Shown here: positions 9,576 to 18,436 of the stretch, piece by piece
Layout: the number at the start of each line of letters is the position of its first letter
How positions within the stretch are numbered: the first letter of the stretch is position 1
Source of the DNA: Vibrio ezurae NBRC 102218
Lineage (GTDB): Bacteria; Pseudomonadota; Gammaproteobacteria; Enterobacterales; Vibrionaceae
Length of the DNA: 64,000 nucleotides
Direction: 5' to 3'
Assembly: GCF_000467185.1 (NCBI RefSeq)
Contig: NZ_BATM01000005.1
Span: 1 to 64,000 of the forward strand
Translations under genes and position numbers: made by a program
Notes under the pieces: generated by a model
Told to the model about the DNA's origin: nothing
Seen by the model: the letters and a program-made list of their open reading frames with translations, nothing else
Database searches by the model: none

Positions 9576-9598
9576 AAGGGGCTTTAAGCCCCTTTTTT
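9576..9598 (+). terminator. glmS terminator
   Basis: AAGGGGCTT and AAGCCCCTT form a 9-bp stem around a single T, followed by T residues. A very similar element closes the hsd operon at 21800. Confidence 0.88.
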
Positions 9599-9620
9599 GT
9601 ATCTACGATTTCCAATCACA

Positions 9621-10498
9621 TCAAACCGCATAGCAAGCGGTGCATTCATCCTGCGAAAAATGCACTTTGCCCTCCAAATTAAGCACATGCTGTTTACCCG
9701 CAGCGACTCCCATTTCATACCCGACATCCAATAATCGTCTATTGCGAGTTAAACGCTTAACGGGAAATCTTCTGGAGGCGCGATAACTCGAATCGTCGCA
9801 TCACTCGGCGGAAAACGAATAAACTGCAACGCCTCATTATATTGCTTCGCTCTCGTAGCCAATGTTTCTGCCACTTTGGGAGTGTCACGCAACAAACGCT
9901 TCATTAACCAATAAGAACTGGATTCCGGCATGTTGTAAGACAACGGATGAGAAAGGATAACGGTGATGTCCCGGGCACCACGTCGGTACGCCTCTTTGAC
10001 CGGAATAGAGTCAGCCACTGCACCATCTGTAAAACAGCCTCCCGAAAAACAAGGCGTGCGTTTGTAAGCAATAGGCAGCGCTGTAGTAGCTTCCATCACC
10101 CCAGACAGGTTCTCTTTGGATACATGAAAGTATTTAGCCTGCCCTGAGCCGATATCAGTGGTAGTGGCATACAAAGGGATAGAGTTGAAAAGACATTCCA
10201 GATCAATAGGATATTGAACCATAGAGGCATCACTGAGCCATTTTACATCGGTTAAGTTTCCCCCTACCGCAAAGCGGGATACACTGAAAAAATCTTTCGA
10301 GGTCGCAAGTTCAGTGATGACTTTATAGCTGCGCTGTTTTGCCTTCGCCAGATAGCCCAATAAGTTAGACGCCCCCGCCGATACGCCAATCGTAAAATCA
10401 AAAGGCTGATACTCATGCTCTAAATAAGCATCAAGTACCCCAGCGGCAAAAATGCCACGCATAGCCCCGCCCTCAACTACCAATGCTTTCTTATCCAC
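9621..10498 (-). pseudogene. Patatin-like phospholipase, frameshifted copy
   Basis: The reading frame from 10498 encodes a patatin-family lipid acyl hydrolase: GGAMRG oxyanion loop (10-15), nucleophile elbow GVSAG with Ser40, and Asp158 in the DGA motif. It stops after 249 aa at 9749. Compared with the intact 292-aa paralogue at 33584-34462, one base is missing around 9755-9764. Restoring it continues the homology through the KRLT, GYEMGV and CTAC regions to a stop at 9621-9623. The catalytic dyad is upstream of the break, so a shortened protein might still fold. The gene lies convergent to glmS. A sequencing error is the alternative to a real frameshift. Confidence 0.8.
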
Positions 10499-10817
10499 AA
10501 CAGCCCCCTTAAATTTCCAGTAGGATTAGGATAAAGGGCTAATGACAGTAAGAGAAATCAGTAATAATTATTATTTTGATAGGCGCAAGCTATTAGATAT
10601 CAAGTGTGTTTATAGAAACTCACTATCCGCGTTAGACAGAGCCAAATGCTTTTCAGCCTCTTTGGTCATTGTGTCTATGCGTTTAGAGGTGTCTATGCGT
10701 TTAGAGTGTTTAATTTTTAAACACATCAAATAGTGACAGTCACATAGCCTTACCCACCCACATACACACAACCTCAATCGTACAAGTGTTACGATCAAAG
10801 AAAAACAAAAAAACTAC
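10499..10817. other. Intergenic between patatin copy and hsd operon
   Basis: The first 80 or so bases upstream of the patatin copy resemble those upstream of its paralogue, including a GGATAAAGGGCTAA block. The rest holds a tandem 18-bp repeat (listed separately). Short overlapping open frames on both strands here are not credible genes. Confidence 0.55.
10671..10706 (+). repeat. Two perfect tandem copies of an 18-bp unit
   Basis: GTGTCTATGCGTTTAGAG occurs at 10671-10688 and again at 10689-10706 without a mismatch. No function is evident. Confidence 0.85.
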
Positions 10818-10846
10818 TTGCCTTTATCGGGAGGTATGACTAATAT
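10818..10846 (+). promoter_or_regulatory. Promoter of the hsd operon
   Basis: TTGCCT at 10818-10823 and TAATAT at 10841-10846 have the ideal 17-bp spacing, 36 bases before the first gene of the restriction operon. Confidence 0.75.
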
Positions 10847-10881
10847 ACACCGCAACAAAGGAATCGTAGGATCAAAACGAA

Positions 10882-11490
10882 ATGGTAAATAATATGAAAG
10901 CTATTGCGGTGTTGTGTAACGAACTAACTACTGGCGCAACAAACGCGTTGTTTGAAAAAACTAACCAAAGAGATGAAAAATCTTTGTACTTATTAACGGG
11001 TAACTCACTGAACTCAAACGGTGAGATTATTGAAGAGCAGCTTGGGTCCGTAACCTTAAAAGAAGGCAAGGAGATCCAACGCTTCTTACTACAACAAGGT
11101 GATGTGGTGTTACTTGCTAAAGGTAATTCAATTAGAGCTGGTTACGTCACTGAGCGTATTGCCAAGCTTAACGTTATTGCTTCAGCCAACTTTATTCTAA
11201 TTCGACCAAACAATAATGAGTTACTTGGCGAGGTGCTTGTTGCTTACTTTAACTCCCCTGCTGGTCAAAGCTTGTTAGATGCTACCAGTACCGGTGCAAC
11301 GATAAAAAACATCAGCCTATCAAATATTAAGAAGGTCGGTGTTGAGTTTCCAGCACTATGCAAGCAACGTGAAATTGCCGAACTATTCCATGCCAGCAAC
11401 CATGCTTATCAGGCAACAATCAATTTAGCAGAGCAACAAAAGAAAGCTGCTTTGGCTTGTATTAGTCAACTTATCAAAGGGGAAGCGTAA
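10882..11490 (+). CDS. Half-size HsdS-like specificity protein
   Basis: This 202-aa protein resembles one target-recognition domain plus one helical spacer of a type I specificity subunit. An N-terminal block with LLTGNSLNSNG and RFLLQQGDVVLLAKGNSIRAGYV is followed by the SGATIKNIS-like step STGATIKNISLSNIKKV (about 148-164) and a C-terminal helix rich in Q and K (REIAELFHASNHAYQ...). Full HsdS proteins have two such units (compare 14470-15717). It overlaps the next gene by one base (TAATG), so the pair is translationally coupled. It may dimerise like a half-HsdS or act only with the degenerate methylase that follows. A sequence AGGAT lies about 10 bases before the ATG. Confidence 0.75.
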   Translation: MVNNMKAIAVLCNELTTGATNALFEKTNQRDEKSLYLLTGNSLNSNGEIIEEQLGSVTLKEGKEIQRFLLQQGDVVLLAKGNSIRAGYVTERIAKLNVIASANFILIRPNNNELLGEVLVAYFNSPAGQSLLDATSTGATIKNISLSNIKKVGVEFPALCKQREIAELFHASNHAYQATINLAEQQKKAALACISQLIKGEA

Positions 11491-12764
11491 TGGATCATAT
11501 AACAAAACAGTTATGGGCCTTAATGGATAGTAGCCGAGGCTCAATGGAAGCATCGCATACATTGGAATTGATCGTTTACGTTGCGTTTGTTGCAAAAGAG
11601 AATCCAGAGTCCTTTCAAGCGATTGTAAATAGCGGTCATGCTAAACAACTGAATATGTTAATAGAAGCAGGTCAGGTCTTGGAAGCAACTCACCCAGTTG
11701 ACGTCTGTGCTGCACCAGGCCATTACAAAACTGATGTAAAGATCGTCAACAAGGTTGTTTCTTTCATCGCTGAGATTTCTAATTTTGGTTCACTAGCTAG
11801 CGCTTTAAGGGATTTGAGTGCACAAACACTTGGCAAACTTAACGTGTCTTCAGCCAATCAGAATATGCAAAGAGTCTTCTCTGCTATCGTTGGTGATTGT
11901 AGTGATAGCTCTTTATACGATGGCGCATGTGGCTTAGCCAGAATAGCTTCTAGCTCGAACTCGAATGCCCTTTACCTCGAGGAAAAAAACCAAAGTACTT
12001 ATTTAACGGCTTACCGATTATTAACGCTTGAGGATAAACATTTCAGCTTGGTTAATACCGATTCGCTGTTGGAACCTGCCTTTGATCAAGAAAAGCTATT
12101 TGATGTGGTCATCATCGAGCCGCCAATGGCTCAAAAGTTTAATGCTGATGAGCGACGTATGCTGGCTGAAGCCCCTTTTATCTCGGTTCCTGTAGGCAAA
12201 GCCGTATCGGCTAACTCAGGTGATAGTCTATGGGTTCAGCAAGCAATTAGTAACCTTAACGAGACAGGTAAAGGATACATTGTTTTGCCTCAAGGGATTT
12301 TATTCAGAGGTGGTTATGATGCAAAGGTCAGGGAATATTTACTAGAAAATGAACTGCTTGAAGCAGTAATTGGGCTCCCATCGTCAATACTAGACAGTAC
12401 CGGCATCCCACCAGTAATTTTGGTGCTGAGTAAGAATAAACAAGCGGGCTCTCCTGTTGTCTTTGTCGATGCCAGTGACATAGGCACTGTAGATAAACAT
12501 AAAGTCACGATAACAAATCAAGATGCAGAGTTAATTGCTGAATTGGCAGCAGGAAAACGAGGTGATGATGAACGCTACAAGGCGGTATTCATCCCCGAAA
12601 TTAGACAGCAAAATAAAGAGTTAAGTATCTCACATTACATAGCCAAAGAGATTGAAGTCGAAGAGCTAGACATTGTGCAAGAACTAAAAAAACTAAAAAG
12701 CTACCAAGCTGACTTTGAGCAATCTCAACAAGTGCTGACAGCATTACTTACTAGGTATCAATAA
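11490..12764 (+). CDS. Degenerate HsdM-like N6-adenine methylase homologue
   Basis: This 424-aa protein has the layout of the catalytic part of a type I methyltransferase, including a recognisable SAM-binding motif DGACG at 144-148. The C-terminal segment (QAISNLNETGKGYIVLP, then LFRGGYDAKVR and AVIGLPSSI) is clearly HsdM-like. The catalytic motif IV, normally N/D-PP-Y/F, reads EPPM at 210-213, so adenine methylation is doubtful. It lacks most of the N-terminal HsdM domain. It is coupled to the half-HsdS and followed after 66 bases by the standard hsdM. A regulatory or structural role in the restriction complex is inferred; a divergent active enzyme is the alternative. Confidence 0.75.
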   Translation: MDHITKQLWALMDSSRGSMEASHTLELIVYVAFVAKENPESFQAIVNSGHAKQLNMLIEAGQVLEATHPVDVCAAPGHYKTDVKIVNKVVSFIAEISNFGSLASALRDLSAQTLGKLNVSSANQNMQRVFSAIVGDCSDSSLYDGACGLARIASSSNSNALYLEEKNQSTYLTAYRLLTLEDKHFSLVNTDSLLEPAFDQEKLFDVVIIEPPMAQKFNADERRMLAEAPFISVPVGKAVSANSGDSLWVQQAISNLNETGKGYIVLPQGILFRGGYDAKVREYLLENELLEAVIGLPSSILDSTGIPPVILVLSKNKQAGSPVVFVDASDIGTVDKHKVTITNQDAELIAELAAGKRGDDERYKAVFIPEIRQQNKELSISHYIAKEIEVEELDIVQELKKLKSYQADFEQSQQVLTALLTRYQ

Positions 12765-12830
12765 TATAGCTGCATGGTTGTGTTCCCTGATGAGCGAACC
12801 CTGTAGCAGCGAAATATAAGGCATTTTAAA

Positions 12831-14465
12831 ATGGCAGATTTTAAAAAGATAGAAGAACTAGAGAAACGTTTATGGTCAGCCGCTGACTCATTGCGAGCGA
12901 ACACTGGCTTAACGGCGCAAGAATACTCTCGCCCAATTCAGGGTTTGATATTCCTAAAGTACGCTGAATATCGTTTCGCGCTGGCAAAAAGTAAAATTGA
13001 AGAACAAACCAGTTCGCGCCGTCGTGGTAGCGGCGACATTAAATCGAAGATCCAAGCAGAAGGCGCAATGTATGTACCAGATGAGGCGCTCTACACCAAG
13101 CTATTAGCGCTTCCAGAAGGTGCGAACATCGGCGTTAAAATTAATGATGCTATGAAAGCTCTAGAGGCTGAAAATGAAGCGATCAAAGATGCACTGCCTA
13201 AGACCTTTACTCGCTTTGAAAATGACATTCTAAAAAGCTTACTGAAAAACTTTAACGACATCGATTTTAGCCTTGGCTCAGATATCTTTGGTCGAATCTA
13301 TGAATACTTTCTCAATGAGTTCGCCAAAACCGAGGGTCAAGGCGGTGGCGAGTTCTTCACACCTTCAGCACTGGTCAAGCTCATCACGGAAATTATCGAG
13401 CCTTATCATGGCAAGGTGTTCGATCCAGCGTGTGGCAGCGGTGGTATGTTTGTCAGCTCAGCTGATTTTGTATCTAGCCACAACAAATCAGCCTCAGATG
13501 AACTCTCTGTGTTTGGGCAAGAAAAAACTGGTGATACGGTTCGCCTATCGAAAATGAACTTGGCGGTTCACGGTTTGCAAGGCGATATCCGCGAAGGTAA
13601 TTCCTACTATGAAGACCCATTCGAGCTAGCCAAAGGTCCAATTGTAGATGGTAAACAACATGGTCAATTTGATTATGTTATGGCGAATCCACCATTCAAC
13701 GTAAATGAAATTCAAAAAGACCGCTTAGAAGGTGATAAACACAGGTTCCCTTACGGTATGCCGCGTAACGACAACGGTAATTACCTTTGGATTCAAATGT
13801 TCTATACCGCACTGAATCAAAAAGGTCGAGCAGGCTTTGTGATGGCTAACTCTGCTAGTGATGCCCGAGGTTCAGAGCAAGAGATCCGTCAACAGCTGAT
13901 TGAAGATGATGCAGTTGATGTCATGGTGGCCGTATCGACCAACTTCTTCTACACCGTAACGTTGCCATGTGCGCTGTGGTTTTTAGATAAAAACAAACCT
14001 GCGCATAACAAAGACAAAGTATTGTTTATCGATGCCCGCCATATCTTCCGCCAAGTTACTCGTTCTGTACGTGATTACACTAGCGAGCAACTTAATTTTA
14101 TCGCCAATATTGTGCGTTTATACCGTGGGCAAGATATTGATAATACTTACCTTGAAACCCATCCAGATGATGGCAACGTTGGTAAGTTTAAACTAGAAGA
14201 CTTCTTTACCAATGATCGTGGTGAACTGGCTTATCAAGATATCGCTGGCTTATGTAAAGTGGCATCTAAAGCAGACATTATTGAGCAAGGTTATAGCTTA
14301 AATCCTGGTCGCTATGTGGGGGTTGCGGATGGAGAGGTACTAGATGATGTGGAGTTTAAATTGAAGTTTGAATTATTGATAGAAGAGTTGGAGTCATTGA
14401 GTTCCGAAGCTCATCAACTTGAAGCTGATATATCAAAAAATGCAGCTCAAATATTAGGGCTTTAA
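12831..14465 (+). CDS. hsdM: Type I restriction-modification DNA methyltransferase subunit
   Basis: Methylates adenine in the target sequence as part of the M2S and R2M2S complexes, protecting host DNA. The 544-aa protein contains the N-terminal HsdM helical domain ([15 protein letters not shown], with [12 protein letters not shown]), SAM motif [10 protein letters not shown] from Asp198, and the intact catalytic motif NPPF at 286-289. [13 protein letters not shown] is the usual lead-in to motif I. It is followed four bases later by hsdS. Unlike its degenerate neighbour upstream, all key residues are present. Confidence 0.96.
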   Translation: MADFKKIEELEKRLWSAADSLRANTGLTAQEYSRPIQGLIFLKYAEYRFALAKSKIEEQTSSRRRGSGDIKSKIQAEGAMYVPDEALYTKLLALPEGANIGVKINDAMKALEAENEAIKDALPKTFTRFENDILKSLLKNFNDIDFSLGSDIFGRIYEYFLNEFAKTEGQGGGEFFTPSALVKLITEIIEPYHGKVFDPACGSGGMFVSSADFVSSHNKSASDELSVFGQEKTGDTVRLSKMNLAVHGLQGDIREGNSYYEDPFELAKGPIVDGKQHGQFDYVMANPPFNVNEIQKDRLEGDKHRFPYGMPRNDNGNYLWIQMFYTALNQKGRAGFVMANSASDARGSEQEIRQQLIEDDAVDVMVAVSTNFFYTVTLPCALWFLDKNKPAHNKDKVLFIDARHIFRQVTRSVRDYTSEQLNFIANIVRLYRGQDIDNTYLETHPDDGNVGKFKLEDFFTNDRGELAYQDIAGLCKVASKADIIEQGYSLNPGRYVGVADGEVLDDVEFKLKFELLIEELESLSSEAHQLEADISKNAAQILGL

Positions 14466-14469
14466 TACT

Positions 14470-15717
14470 ATGAACACTCTACGCAAAGTTAAAATTAAGG
14501 ATCTGGGAAAGATTTATACAGGAAGCACACCTTCGACTAAAGACGAAAAAATGTGGGGAGGGATATACCCATTTGTAAAACCGTCAGATTTAGTAGGTGG
14601 CTCGCGACGAGTACCGAAAACTGAGATGATGCTTTCAGAGGCAGCAACAAAAACTGCTAAAGGTAGACTATTACCGAAAGGCACAACTTGTGTTGTAACT
14701 ATTGGGACTATTGGTAAGTTGTGCCAATTAAGTGAGGCTGCCGCAACAAATCAACAAATAAACTCAATAGTGGTTGATAAGGAAAACTTTGACGAAGACT
14801 ACGTTTATTACTTAATGACACAGAGTATTGATAGAGTCAAAGTTGTAGAAGGAGGATCAGCTTCAGGCCGAGAGCACGTTAAAAAGAGCACGTTTGAACA
14901 AATTGAATTAAACGTATTGCCATTACAACAGCAACAAAAACTTTCGCGTTTAGTTCGCAAATATGATGACTTAATCGAAAACAACAACCGCCGTATCGCT
15001 ATCTTAGAAGACATGGCGCAATCACTTTATCGCGAGTGGTTTATTAAGTTTCGCTATCCAGGCCACAAAGAAAACCTTGATGCTGATTGTAACCCTAAAC
15101 TCGTTGATTCCCCGTTAGGGCAAATTCCTGAGGGTTGGGATGTTAAAAAAATTAAAGATTTAGGTACGGTTATTACAGGAAAGACTCCAAGCACGAAAAA
15201 AGCTGAATATTATGCGAGTTCGGATGTTCCATTTCTGAAGACGCCTGATATGCATGGAGCAATCTTTTCAGTTGATATTGCAGACTATCTTTCTGATGAA
15301 GGTGCCAACAGCCAGAAGAATAAGTTTATACCGGCGAACTCAATATGTGTTGCTTGCATTGGTGCAAAAGCAGGTGTTGTAATTCTGACTTCAGAAAAGC
15401 TTCAAACCAATCAGCAAATAAATAGTTTAGTCTTGGATGATCCTAGTATGCGTGAGTACTTCTACCTTTTTGCCGTGGGGCTTCATCAAAAGATCCATGC
15501 CCTTGGTTCATCAGGTGCAACAATGACCAACGTTAACAAGAGTAAATTTGAAGGGATTGAGGTTTTGATGCCACCTCAGGATTTAATAGGCTCGTTCCAT
15601 AAATCGACTTCAGCTCTCTTCGATTCGATTCTGAATCTGCAAAGGCGAAATGGAAATCTTAAAAAGCAACGTGATATGTTATTGCCAAAGTTGATCTCAG
15701 GAGCAATAGAACTATGA
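14470..15717 (+). CDS. hsdS: Type I restriction-modification specificity subunit
   Basis: Determines the DNA sequence recognised by the methylase and nuclease. The 415-aa protein has two target-recognition domains, each opening with a related motif (KIKDLGKIYTGSTPSTKDEK near 10-28 and KIKDLGTVITGKTPSTKKAE near 229-248). The SGREHVKKSTFEQIEL and SGATMTNVNKSKFEGIEV repeats and two helical spacers show the usual pseudo-symmetry. ENNNRRIAILEDMAQSLYREWFIKFRYPG is the common central spacer. Its stop overlaps the start of the next gene by four bases (ATGA). Confidence 0.95.
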   Translation: MNTLRKVKIKDLGKIYTGSTPSTKDEKMWGGIYPFVKPSDLVGGSRRVPKTEMMLSEAATKTAKGRLLPKGTTCVVTIGTIGKLCQLSEAAATNQQINSIVVDKENFDEDYVYYLMTQSIDRVKVVEGGSASGREHVKKSTFEQIELNVLPLQQQQKLSRLVRKYDDLIENNNRRIAILEDMAQSLYREWFIKFRYPGHKENLDADCNPKLVDSPLGQIPEGWDVKKIKDLGTVITGKTPSTKKAEYYASSDVPFLKTPDMHGAIFSVDIADYLSDEGANSQKNKFIPANSICVACIGAKAGVVILTSEKLQTNQQINSLVLDDPSMREYFYLFAVGLHQKIHALGSSGATMTNVNKSKFEGIEVLMPPQDLIGSFHKSTSALFDSILNLQRRNGNLKKQRDMLLPKLISGAIEL

Positions 15718-18428
15718 GTAGTGAATTTCTAGGGAGCCGCTGGTATAAATTTGACTTTCATGCACATACACCTGCATCGTCAGATTACAAAAAGCCAGAA
15801 GAGACTGAAACCGATTGGTTAAAAGCCTTAATGGCTGAAGAAGTTGACTGCGTGGCTATCACTGATCATGTGTCAGGTGATTGGATAGATAGACTAAATG
15901 CAACTTACGCTGAACTCGATAAGAATGCGGAATGGTATCGACCGCTACACTTGTTTCCTGGCTGTGAAATCACCGTAAGTACCGGTCAATCACGTATTCA
16001 TGTTTTGGCTATTTTTGACCCTTCTTGCAACTCAGCAAAAATCGCAGCTGTTCTCGGTCAGTGTGGTATTACTGAGGGGCATGGTGACGCTGAAGAGACC
16101 TGTGCAACGGAGTCTGTTGACAAGGTTATCTCTATTATAAAGCAAGCAGGTGGAGCTGCTATACCTGCGCATATTGATGGGGCTAAAGGACTGCTAAACG
16201 GAATAACAAATACGAACCAGGAGATTGAGTCATGGCTCAATCAGATTGAAGCTGCTGAGTTTGTCAATTTATCCTTTCTCGATACGGTTAATCCAGAGCT
16301 GTTAAAGGCGGCAGCGCATTTAGCAAAACTTCAAGGGTCAGATGCCCACGAATGCAGTCGATTAGGTAAGAGGTATTCGTGGATAAAAATGAGCCAGCTA
16401 TCAATCGATGGACTGAAGTTGGCTCTGCATGACAACGATTTTTGTGTCGACAATAGCGTTGATAATCCTAATGCAACTCCAGATTTATTTCTAAAAAGTT
16501 TGAATATCTCTCAGATGCGTCATTGTGGTCGTATTCCTGGTAACCCCGCGGCATTTGAATTACACCCTCTTTTTAACGCAGTTATTGGTGGACGAGGTTC
16601 TGGTAAATCTACATTCATTGAGTCTGTTCGGTTGGCATTAGGTCGTGAAAATGAAGTAGCAGAACTTGAGCAGATCCAGGAAGAAGTTCACTCTTTTAGG
16701 GAGGGAGTAACAAAAGCTGATACTGAAATATGCGTTGAGCTACAACGAAGAGATGAGGCATACCAATCGATTTGGAAACACAGTACAGCACCCTACATTA
16801 ATAAACTACAAGCAGGTGACTGGACCCTTGATAACGGAAAGCCCGAAGAGCGTTTTCATGTGAGTTTGTACAGCCAAAAACAAATCAATGCACTGGCAAG
16901 CAATACAAACAGCTTATTAGAAATTATTGATCGTTCAAACGAAGTTAACTTTTCGGCATGGAAGTATCAGTTTGATGCTGAGATCAACAAGTTTTTAGGG
17001 CTTTGTCGGGAAGTACGTCAGCTACAGGAGCGGCTTGATAGTAAAGGCACCTTAGAATCACAAAAAGACGATCTAAATAGCGATATCGAGAGCTTCGAGA
17101 AAGGTGGCCATAAAGATATCTTTAATGCCTACCAAACTTTTACACTTGAAAAACAGAAAGTTGAAAAGGCAGCTGGTATCTCTGGGTTAGTTGATTCTAT
17201 CGACGGCATGCTGTCTGAGGAGTTTGCGGAGCTTAGCCTCACGGAAGAAGGCGAAGATAAGCCTAATTACGTCACAGAGTTAGAAGAAATACAGACGGCA
17301 TTCAAAGGGAATTTAGTTTCTGTTCAGACTGAACTGGAAAAGCTAAAAGAGCAAATTACAAAAGCTGAACAGGATCGAGCAGATGCAATCAACAAATCAA
17401 GTTGGTACTTAAAAGGTGTAGAAGCTACACAGCAGTATGAACAAGTTGTTCAAGAGTATGCTGAAAAAGGGGAAGAATTAAACCCAGAACAGTATGAGTC
17501 TTGGCTTACTCAACGCAATGAGATCAACATTCAGTTGGAAGAGCTAGAAACAGTACAAACGAATCTAAACATCAAAAAAGACCAGTGTGATAAGTCACTT
17601 AGAAAACTGTATGTGTTAAGAAGAAGGCTTCAGATCAAACGTCAAAAATTTATTAAGAAAGTTATTGGTGGAAATCGTTATGTGAAAATGAAGCTTTTGC
17701 CGTTTGCGAACAGAACTACGATAGAGAAAAAGTTTAGAGAGCACATTGGGGTAGAGGCTAGTTTTGCTATTTCCATCTATCAGGATGACCAAACTAATAG
17801 CTTGTTGTATGAGTTACTTTCTAAGGAATTAAACCTTAAGGGCATTGCAAGAGAGGTCAGCAAGTTAAAAGATGCGACTCTATCCTTAGCCTCTGGAGAC
17901 GATGTACCACCATATCGAATAGATAATCGCTTGAAGACTTCGCTCACACAAAAGCTTTCACAACAACCTGAAACGTTTGAACGATTGATAACTTGGTGGC
18001 CTGATGATCAACTTGTCGTTGAATATGCTAAGGATATTGAAAGAGGCAAGTTTGAGAACATTGAAAAAGGTTCAGCAGGTCAGAAAGCTGCAGCTATTCT
18101 AGCCTTTTTGCTTAGTCATGGTGATAATCCAATTATTGTCGATCAGCCTGAAGATGACTTAGATAACGCCCTTATCTACCAGTTGATTGTGTCTCAGATA
18201 CATGAGAATAAGAAGCGCAGGCAAATTATCATGGTGACACATAACCCTAATATTGTAGTAAATGGTGATGCTGAGTTCGTAAATGTGCTTCATTTCCATG
18301 CAGGGCAAGTTCAGGTATTGGAGTCAGGTGGTTTGTGTGAGCAAAGCGTGAGGGACCATGTTTGTAATATCATGGAAGGCGGAGCAACTGCTTTTGATAA
18401 ACGTTACAGTAGGTTAAGGGTGATATAG
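15714..18428 (+). CDS. PHP-domain / SMC-like ATPase linked to type I R-M
   Basis: A 904-aa two-part protein. Residues 1 to about 250 form a PHP phosphoesterase domain: HAH at 16-18, AITDH, PAHIDG and GSDAHE provide the metal ligands. An ABC/SMC-type ATPase follows, with Walker A GGRGSGKST (Lys298), a long coiled-coil middle (about 415-650), Walker B ending in the acidic DQPEDDLDN (Asp810) and the switch-like VTHNPN. Proteins of this build sit in many type I R-M loci and, as far as I recall, are annotated as TrlF-type AAA-like ATPases; their activity is not settled. The arrangement resembles RloC-like nuclease-ATPases with a different catalytic domain. It is translationally coupled to hsdS and precedes hsdR by eight bases, so it is an integral operon member. 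Confidence 0.85.
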   Translation: MSSEFLGSRWYKFDFHAHTPASSDYKKPEETETDWLKALMAEEVDCVAITDHVSGDWIDRLNATYAELDKNAEWYRPLHLFPGCEITVSTGQSRIHVLAIFDPSCNSAKIAAVLGQCGITEGHGDAEETCATESVDKVISIIKQAGGAAIPAHIDGAKGLLNGITNTNQEIESWLNQIEAAEFVNLSFLDTVNPELLKAAAHLAKLQGSDAHECSRLGKRYSWIKMSQLSIDGLKLALHDNDFCVDNSVDNPNATPDLFLKSLNISQMRHCGRIPGNPAAFELHPLFNAVIGGRGSGKSTFIESVRLALGRENEVAELEQIQEEVHSFREGVTKADTEICVELQRRDEAYQSIWKHSTAPYINKLQAGDWTLDNGKPEERFHVSLYSQKQINALASNTNSLLEIIDRSNEVNFSAWKYQFDAEINKFLGLCREVRQLQERLDSKGTLESQKDDLNSDIESFEKGGHKDIFNAYQTFTLEKQKVEKAAGISGLVDSIDGMLSEEFAELSLTEEGEDKPNYVTELEEIQTAFKGNLVSVQTELEKLKEQITKAEQDRADAINKSSWYLKGVEATQQYEQVVQEYAEKGEELNPEQYESWLTQRNEINIQLEELETVQTNLNIKKDQCDKSLRKLYVLRRRLQIKRQKFIKKVIGGNRYVKMKLLPFANRTTIEKKFREHIGVEASFAISIYQDDQTNSLLYELLSKELNLKGIAREVSKLKDATLSLASGDDVPPYRIDNRLKTSLTQKLSQQPETFERLITWWPDDQLVVEYAKDIERGKFENIEKGSAGQKAAAILAFLLSHGDNPIIVDQPEDDLDNALIYQLIVSQIHENKKRRQIIMVTHNPNIVVNGDAEFVNVLHFHAGQVQVLESGGLCEQSVRDHVCNIMEGGATAFDKRYSRLRVI

Positions 18429-18436
18429 GAGGTTGT

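Noticed and set aside
10542..10798. Overlapping 62-63 aa frames on both strands
   Set aside because: They run through a tandem 18-bp repeat and resemble no protein; no start signals.
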